Below are positions 6,330 to 9,139 of a stretch of DNA of 9,139 nucleotides, piece by piece (position 1 is the stretch's first letter; every line of letters starts with the position of its first letter). The notes under the pieces are model-generated. The model was not told the origin of the DNA. It worked only from the letters and a program-made list of their open reading frames with translations, and ran no database searches. A program made the position numbers and the translations under genes. The stretch comes from Mageeibacillus sp. UBA1243 (lineage in GTDB: Bacteria; Bacillota; Clostridia; UBA1212), in NCBI GenBank assembly GCA_002308595.1, contig DBWH01000038.1, positions 22,748-31,886 on the forward strand, in the 5' to 3' direction.

Positions 6330-7787
6330 ATGAAAAAACTAATGGTTTTATTTATAGCCATTTTGATGCTCGTCGGCGTTGCCGCATGCACCAACAATGA
6401 CGAAAAAACAACAGAGCCTACGAAGGCACCTTCAAACACAGAGGCACCTTCCGAGACAGAAGACCCCGATATAAAGTCCGAAGGCGTCATGACTTATGCA
6501 GAATATATTGCAGCCGCCAATGACACCCAGGTAGTTGTTGAGGTATACGTTCAGGATCACCAGTCCTGGTGGGACAACAAGATCACAGTTTACGCTGCTG
6601 ACGCAGACGGCGCTTACTTCCTCTACGAAATGGCCTGCACCGAAGAAGATGCTGCAAAGCTCGTTCCCGGAACAAAGATCAAAGTAACAGGCTATAAGTC
6701 CGAGTGGTCAGGCGAAGTTGAGATCACCGACGCAACCTTCGTGTTCGAAGAGGGCAGCTTCATCGCAACACCCGTTGACGTTACAAGTCTCCTCGGCACC
6801 GACGACCTCGCGACCAAGATGAACGCAAAAGCATCCTTCAAGGATCTCGTAGTCGTTGCCTCCAAGGTTTCCGGCGACGAAAAGGACTACGCATTCCTTT
6901 ACAAGTGGGACAACTCCGGCGAGCAGGGCGACGACCTCTACTTCAACGTTTCCGACGGAAAGAATGTTTACACATTCACCGTTGAGTCCTACCTCAGAGG
7001 CAAGGATACAGACGTTTACAAAGCTGTCGAAGGCTTTAAGATCGGCGACGTGGTTGACCTGGAGGGCTTCCTCTACTGGTACAACGGAGTTAACCCCCAC
7101 ATCACAGCAGTTGCGGTTAAGAGCAACGTCAATACAAAATCCGAAGGCGTTATGACCTATGCCGAATATGCGGCTGCCGCCAATGACACCCAGGTAGTTG
7201 TGGAAGTTTATGTTCAGGATCACCAGTCATGGTGGAATAACAAGATAACTGTCTACGCTGAGGACGCCGACGGCGCATATTTCTTCTACGAAATGGCTTG
7301 CTCTGAGGAAGACGCAGCAAAGCTTGTTCCCGGAACAAAAATCAAAGTTACGGGCTACAAGGCCGAGTGGTCGGGCGAAGTTGAGATCATCGACGCATCA
7401 TTTGAGATCGAAGAAGGAAAATACATCTCTGTTCCCACCGACGTTACAGCTCTCCTCGGAACCGAGAACCTCATCAACAAGATGAACCGCAAGGTTGCAT
7501 TCAAGAACCTGACCGTTGCGGCTTCCAAGGTTTCCGGCGACGAGACCGAGCATGCTTTCCTTTACAAGTGGGACAACTCCGGTGAGCAGGGCGACGACCT
7601 TTACTTCAACGTTACCGACGGCAAAGAAACATACACATTCACAGTCGAATCCTACCTGAGAGGAAAAGACACCGATGTTTACAAAGCTGTTGAGGCTCTT
7701 AAGGTCGGCGACACCGTTGACCTGGAAGGTTTCCTCTACTGGTACAACGGAGCAAATCCGCACATCACAGCTGTAACAGTAAAATAA
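6330..7787 (+). CDS. Surface lipoprotein with two tandem, nearly identical 216-residue domains
   Basis: A 485-residue predicted exported lipoprotein. The ATG at 6330 has CGGAGG (6315-6320) nine bases upstream; the in-frame ATG at 6309 overlaps the ribosome binding site region and would spoil the signal peptide. A short signal peptide ends in lipobox GVAAC (Cys20), followed by a Thr/Pro/Glu-rich spacer (residues 21-48). Unit 1 (49-264) and unit 2 (270-485) are exactly the same length, joined by SNVNT, and differ at about 38 positions by eye, so about 82% identical. Each unit appears to contain two beta-rich halves of about 100 residues with a pattern such as LVPGTKIKVTGY and FKIGDVVDLEGF that resembles bacterial OB-fold domains; a YKWDNSGEQGDDLYFNV segment is completely conserved up to its last residue. 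The protein is acidic overall. I do not recognise a named family, and the ligand is unknown. It has its own promoter, so it need not belong to the importer. Confidence 0.9.
   Translation: MKKLMVLFIAILMLVGVAACTNNDEKTTEPTKAPSNTEAPSETEDPDIKSEGVMTYAEYIAAANDTQVVVEVYVQDHQSWWDNKITVYAADADGAYFLYEMACTEEDAAKLVPGTKIKVTGYKSEWSGEVEITDATFVFEEGSFIATPVDVTSLLGTDDLATKMNAKASFKDLVVVASKVSGDEKDYAFLYKWDNSGEQGDDLYFNVSDGKNVYTFTVESYLRGKDTDVYKAVEGFKIGDVVDLEGFLYWYNGVNPHITAVAVKSNVNTKSEGVMTYAEYAAAANDTQVVVEVYVQDHQSWWNNKITVYAEDADGAYFFYEMACSEEDAAKLVPGTKIKVTGYKAEWSGEVEIIDASFEIEEGKYISVPTDVTALLGTENLINKMNRKVAFKNLTVAASKVSGDETEHAFLYKWDNSGEQGDDLYFNVTDGKETYTFTVESYLRGKDTDVYKAVEALKVGDTVDLEGFLYWYNGANPHITAVTVK
6474..7784 (+). repeat. Direct in-frame tandem duplication within the lipoprotein gene
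   Basis: Copy 1 covers 6474-7121 and copy 2 covers 7137-7784, each 648 bases, with a 15-base linker between; the period is 663 bases. Many differences are at third codon positions, with islands of perfect identity (for example the 24 bases beginning at 6517 and 7180, within the codons for AANDTQVVV). The reading frame and length are kept exactly. Confidence 0.92.
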
Positions 7788-7798
7788 TAGCTTAATTG

Positions 7799-7836
7799 AT
7801 TGCCGGCGGGGTCTTTAGGTGCCTTGCCGGCAATTT
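7799..7836 (+). terminator. Likely intrinsic terminator of the lipoprotein gene
   Basis: ATTGCCGGC (7799-7807) pairs perfectly with GCCGGCAAT (7826-7834), a 9-bp stem with an 18-base loop, starting 12 bases after the stop codon. The tail is only ATTTCT, so the T tract is weak and termination may be incomplete. Confidence 0.6.
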
Positions 7837-7884
7837 CTGCATATAAACGTAAACCTTGAAGACTTACCCCGGTATTTCGGGAAT

Positions 7885-7913
7885 CTGACTTGCGGGAAAC
7901 CGCATTGGATACT
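7885..7913 (+). promoter_or_regulatory. Possible promoter of the Na+/phosphate transporter gene
   Basis: CTGACT (4 of 6) and GATACT (4 of 6) lie 17 bases apart. A start about 7-9 bases after the -10 box would fall at 7920-7922, that is, on or next to the ATG at 7922. The match is modest, and the -35/-10 spacer is occupied by the GAAA-loop hairpin. Confidence 0.35.
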
Positions 7914-7921
7914 GTGTGCCT

Positions 7922-9139
7922 ATGGATATTGTTATCAAAGTAATTTCCCTTTGCGGCGGCCTTGCCATGTTCCTCTACGGAATGAGGCTCATGAGCAACA
8001 CCATAAAGGAAAGCTCCTCGGGAGCGTTGAAAAAGGTACTTGAGACAGTTACAAACAATCCGATCAAAGCTTTTCTGCTCGGCTTGCTTGTAACTGCTGT
8101 TATACAGTCGTCGACTGCGACAATCGTCATCACTGCGGGTCTTGTTTCTGCGGGCGTGCTCAAGGTCAGACAGTCGGTGGGCATCATCTTCGGCGCCAAC
8201 GTCGGAACGACCATCACCGGCCAGATCATCAGACTGATCGACATCAATTCAAACGGCTCTGCAAGCTGGCTTGACATCTTCAAACCGTCGACGCTTGCAC
8301 CGATTTCGCTTACCATTGGCGTCATCTTCTTCATTTTTCTCAAGTTCAAAAACTCTGATAAAACAGGCTCTGTCCTCATAGGCTTCGGCATCCTTTTCTC
8401 AGGCCTCAACAGCATGTCGCTTGTCGTCAATTCGATCAACTCGGATTTCTTCAAGCAGATTTTCTCAAGCTTCGGCCACAATCCGTTCCTCGGCTACTTT
8501 GCCGGCGCGATTGTATCGTTCATACTTCAAAGTTCTTCGGCGACCATCGGTATTCTGCAGACCCTTTCGTCCTCGGGCGCACTGACGTTCAGCGCGATAA
8601 CACCAATCATCGTTGGCGTTTACTTTGGCGACAGCGTCACAACAGCCATCGTATGCTTCATAGGCACGAAGGCGGACGCCAAGAGGGTAGCCGTCACAAA
8701 CCTCATCTTCAACTTCCTAAAGTCGATCCTCGTCATCATAGGCATCGTCATCGCGTACTACACGCATCTGCTTGACGGAATCTGGAATTCGACCGTGAAC
8801 GCCGGCGTTATCGCCAATACGAACTCGATATACAACGTGGCAACGGCGCTCCTGCTCCTGCCCGTCGGCGGCATCATGGTGACATTGGCGTGTAAGATCG
8901 TCAAAGACGACAAGGTCAAAAAGGGCAGGTACGACGAAAAGCTCGACGCCCTCAGCCCGGTCTTCTTCTCAACCCCCGCGCTCGCCTTCAAGAGCTGCTA
9001 CGAGGTGCTGCTTGCGATGTTCATGGCCTCGAAGAACAACATCCACAAGGCAATCGGCCTGCTTGACGTTTACGACTCTGAAATCGCCAAGGAAATCGAG
9101 GAGGAAGAGGACAACGTCGACGTCATGGCCGACCGCGTC
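7922..9139 (+). CDS. Na+/phosphate cotransporter family protein (NptA/PNaS type), C-terminus beyond the window
   Basis: An open frame of 406 codons with no stop before the right edge. It encodes a membrane protein of the Na+/Pi cotransporter family, which imports or moves inorganic phosphate with sodium. The N-terminus (MDIVIKVISLCGGLAMFLYG) matches the usual family start. The two hallmark inverted-repeat motifs are visible: QSST at residues 62-65 (VIQSSTATIVI) and QSSS at 203-206 (ILQSSSATIGI), together with GANVGTTITGQ after the first and YFGDSVTTAI after the second. Several hydrophobic helices run to about residue 325 (VATALLLLPVGGIMVTLACKIV). From about residue 345 the chain becomes soluble and helical, consistent with the start of a PhoU-like domain, common in this family; most of it is cut off. 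No Shine-Dalgarno is visible before the ATG; an in-frame GTG two codons upstream does not help. Confidence 0.93.
   Translation, partial: MDIVIKVISLCGGLAMFLYGMRLMSNTIKESSSGALKKVLETVTNNPIKAFLLGLLVTAVIQSSTATIVITAGLVSAGVLKVRQSVGIIFGANVGTTITGQIIRLIDINSNGSASWLDIFKPSTLAPISLTIGVIFFIFLKFKNSDKTGSVLIGFGILFSGLNSMSLVVNSINSDFFKQIFSSFGHNPFLGYFAGAIVSFILQSSSATIGILQTLSSSGALTFSAITPIIVGVYFGDSVTTAIVCFIGTKADAKRVAVTNLIFNFLKSILVIIGIVIAYYTHLLDGIWNSTVNAGVIANTNSIYNVATALLLLPVGGIMVTLACKIVKDDKVKKGRYDEKLDALSPVFFSTPALAFKSCYEVLLAMFMASKNNIHKAIGLLDVYDSEIAKEIEEEEDNVDVMADRV

Larger units (their letters stand above)
7788..7921 (+). other. Intergenic region before the phosphate transporter gene
   Basis: This 134-base gap holds three stem-loops. 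The first (7799-7834) is the terminator listed separately. The second is CCCG (7868-7871) with CGGG (7878-7881). The third is TGCGG (7891-7895) with CCGCA (7900-7904), closed by a GAAA tetraloop of the GNRA type. CTGACT (7885-7890) and GATACT (7908-7913), 17 bases apart, form a possible weak promoter. There is no GGAGG-like site in the 20 bases before the ATG. I could not match the region to a riboswitch class by eye. Confidence 0.5.

Noticed and set aside
6708..7223. Minus-strand open frame of 171 codons opposite the lipoprotein, with a similar one at 7398-7763
   Set aside because: Both are mirror images of the duplicated coding sequence, which explains why they resemble each other; no ribosome binding site or plausible family.
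7819..8043. Small + strand open frame of 74 codons overlapping the transporter start
   Set aside because: It begins within the terminator loop, has no ribosome binding site and overlaps the transporter gene in another frame.
7975..8481. Minus-strand open frame of 168 codons opposite the Na+/phosphate transporter
   Set aside because: It lies entirely within a well-recognised gene on the other strand with both QSS motifs; the translation is not family-like.

Overview
The window is about 9.1 kb of chromosome from what looks like a Gram-positive, moderately GC-rich Firmicute of the class Clostridia, probably an uncultured gut-type lineage. This rests on the Shine-Dalgarno sites (GGAGG type), the lipoproteins with short Lys-rich signal peptides, frequent AGA/AGG arginine codons and the style of the sugar-type ABC importer. 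The exact lineage is an inference. All six complete or partial-at-the-end genes and the truncated first gene read on the + strand. I see no tRNA, rRNA, CRISPR array, transposase or insertion sequence.

Layout: (1) 1-576 is the 3' end of rpoC (RNA polymerase beta'), ending in a long, purely acidic tail and followed by a likely intrinsic terminator (600-642). (2) A consensus-like promoter (646-674) drives a stand-alone FRG-domain protein gene (715-1536) whose function is unknown. (3) After a 111-base gap holding a CG-repeat hairpin comes a four-gene carbohydrate-type ABC importer operon: ATPase (1648-2742), two permeases (2768-3682, 3675-4553) and a substrate-binding lipoprotein (4550-6244). The last three genes overlap at their ends, so the genes are translationally linked. 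The binding protein has both a lipobox and a C-terminal membrane helix, which is unusual. (4) A promoter inside the end of the binding-protein gene, immediately followed by a terminator-like hairpin, leads to a secreted lipoprotein (6330-7787) made of two nearly identical 216-residue units, each probably two OB-fold-like halves. (5) After another terminator a Na+/phosphate cotransporter gene (7922 to the window edge) begins without a visible ribosome binding site.

How the genes work together: the importer is self-contained (binding protein, two permeases, dedicated ATPase); its substrate cannot be read from sequence. The duplicated lipoprotein has its own promoter and may be an abundant surface protein not tied to the importer. 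The Na+/Pi transporter would bring in or balance inorganic phosphate. The most noteworthy items are the doubly anchored binding protein, the tandemly duplicated lipoprotein, the promoter/terminator overlap in front of it, the FRG protein placed directly behind rpoC where many Firmicutes have rpsL-rpsG-fusA, and the possibly leaderless phosphate transporter gene. I did not find a clear multi-gene novel system such as a defence locus.
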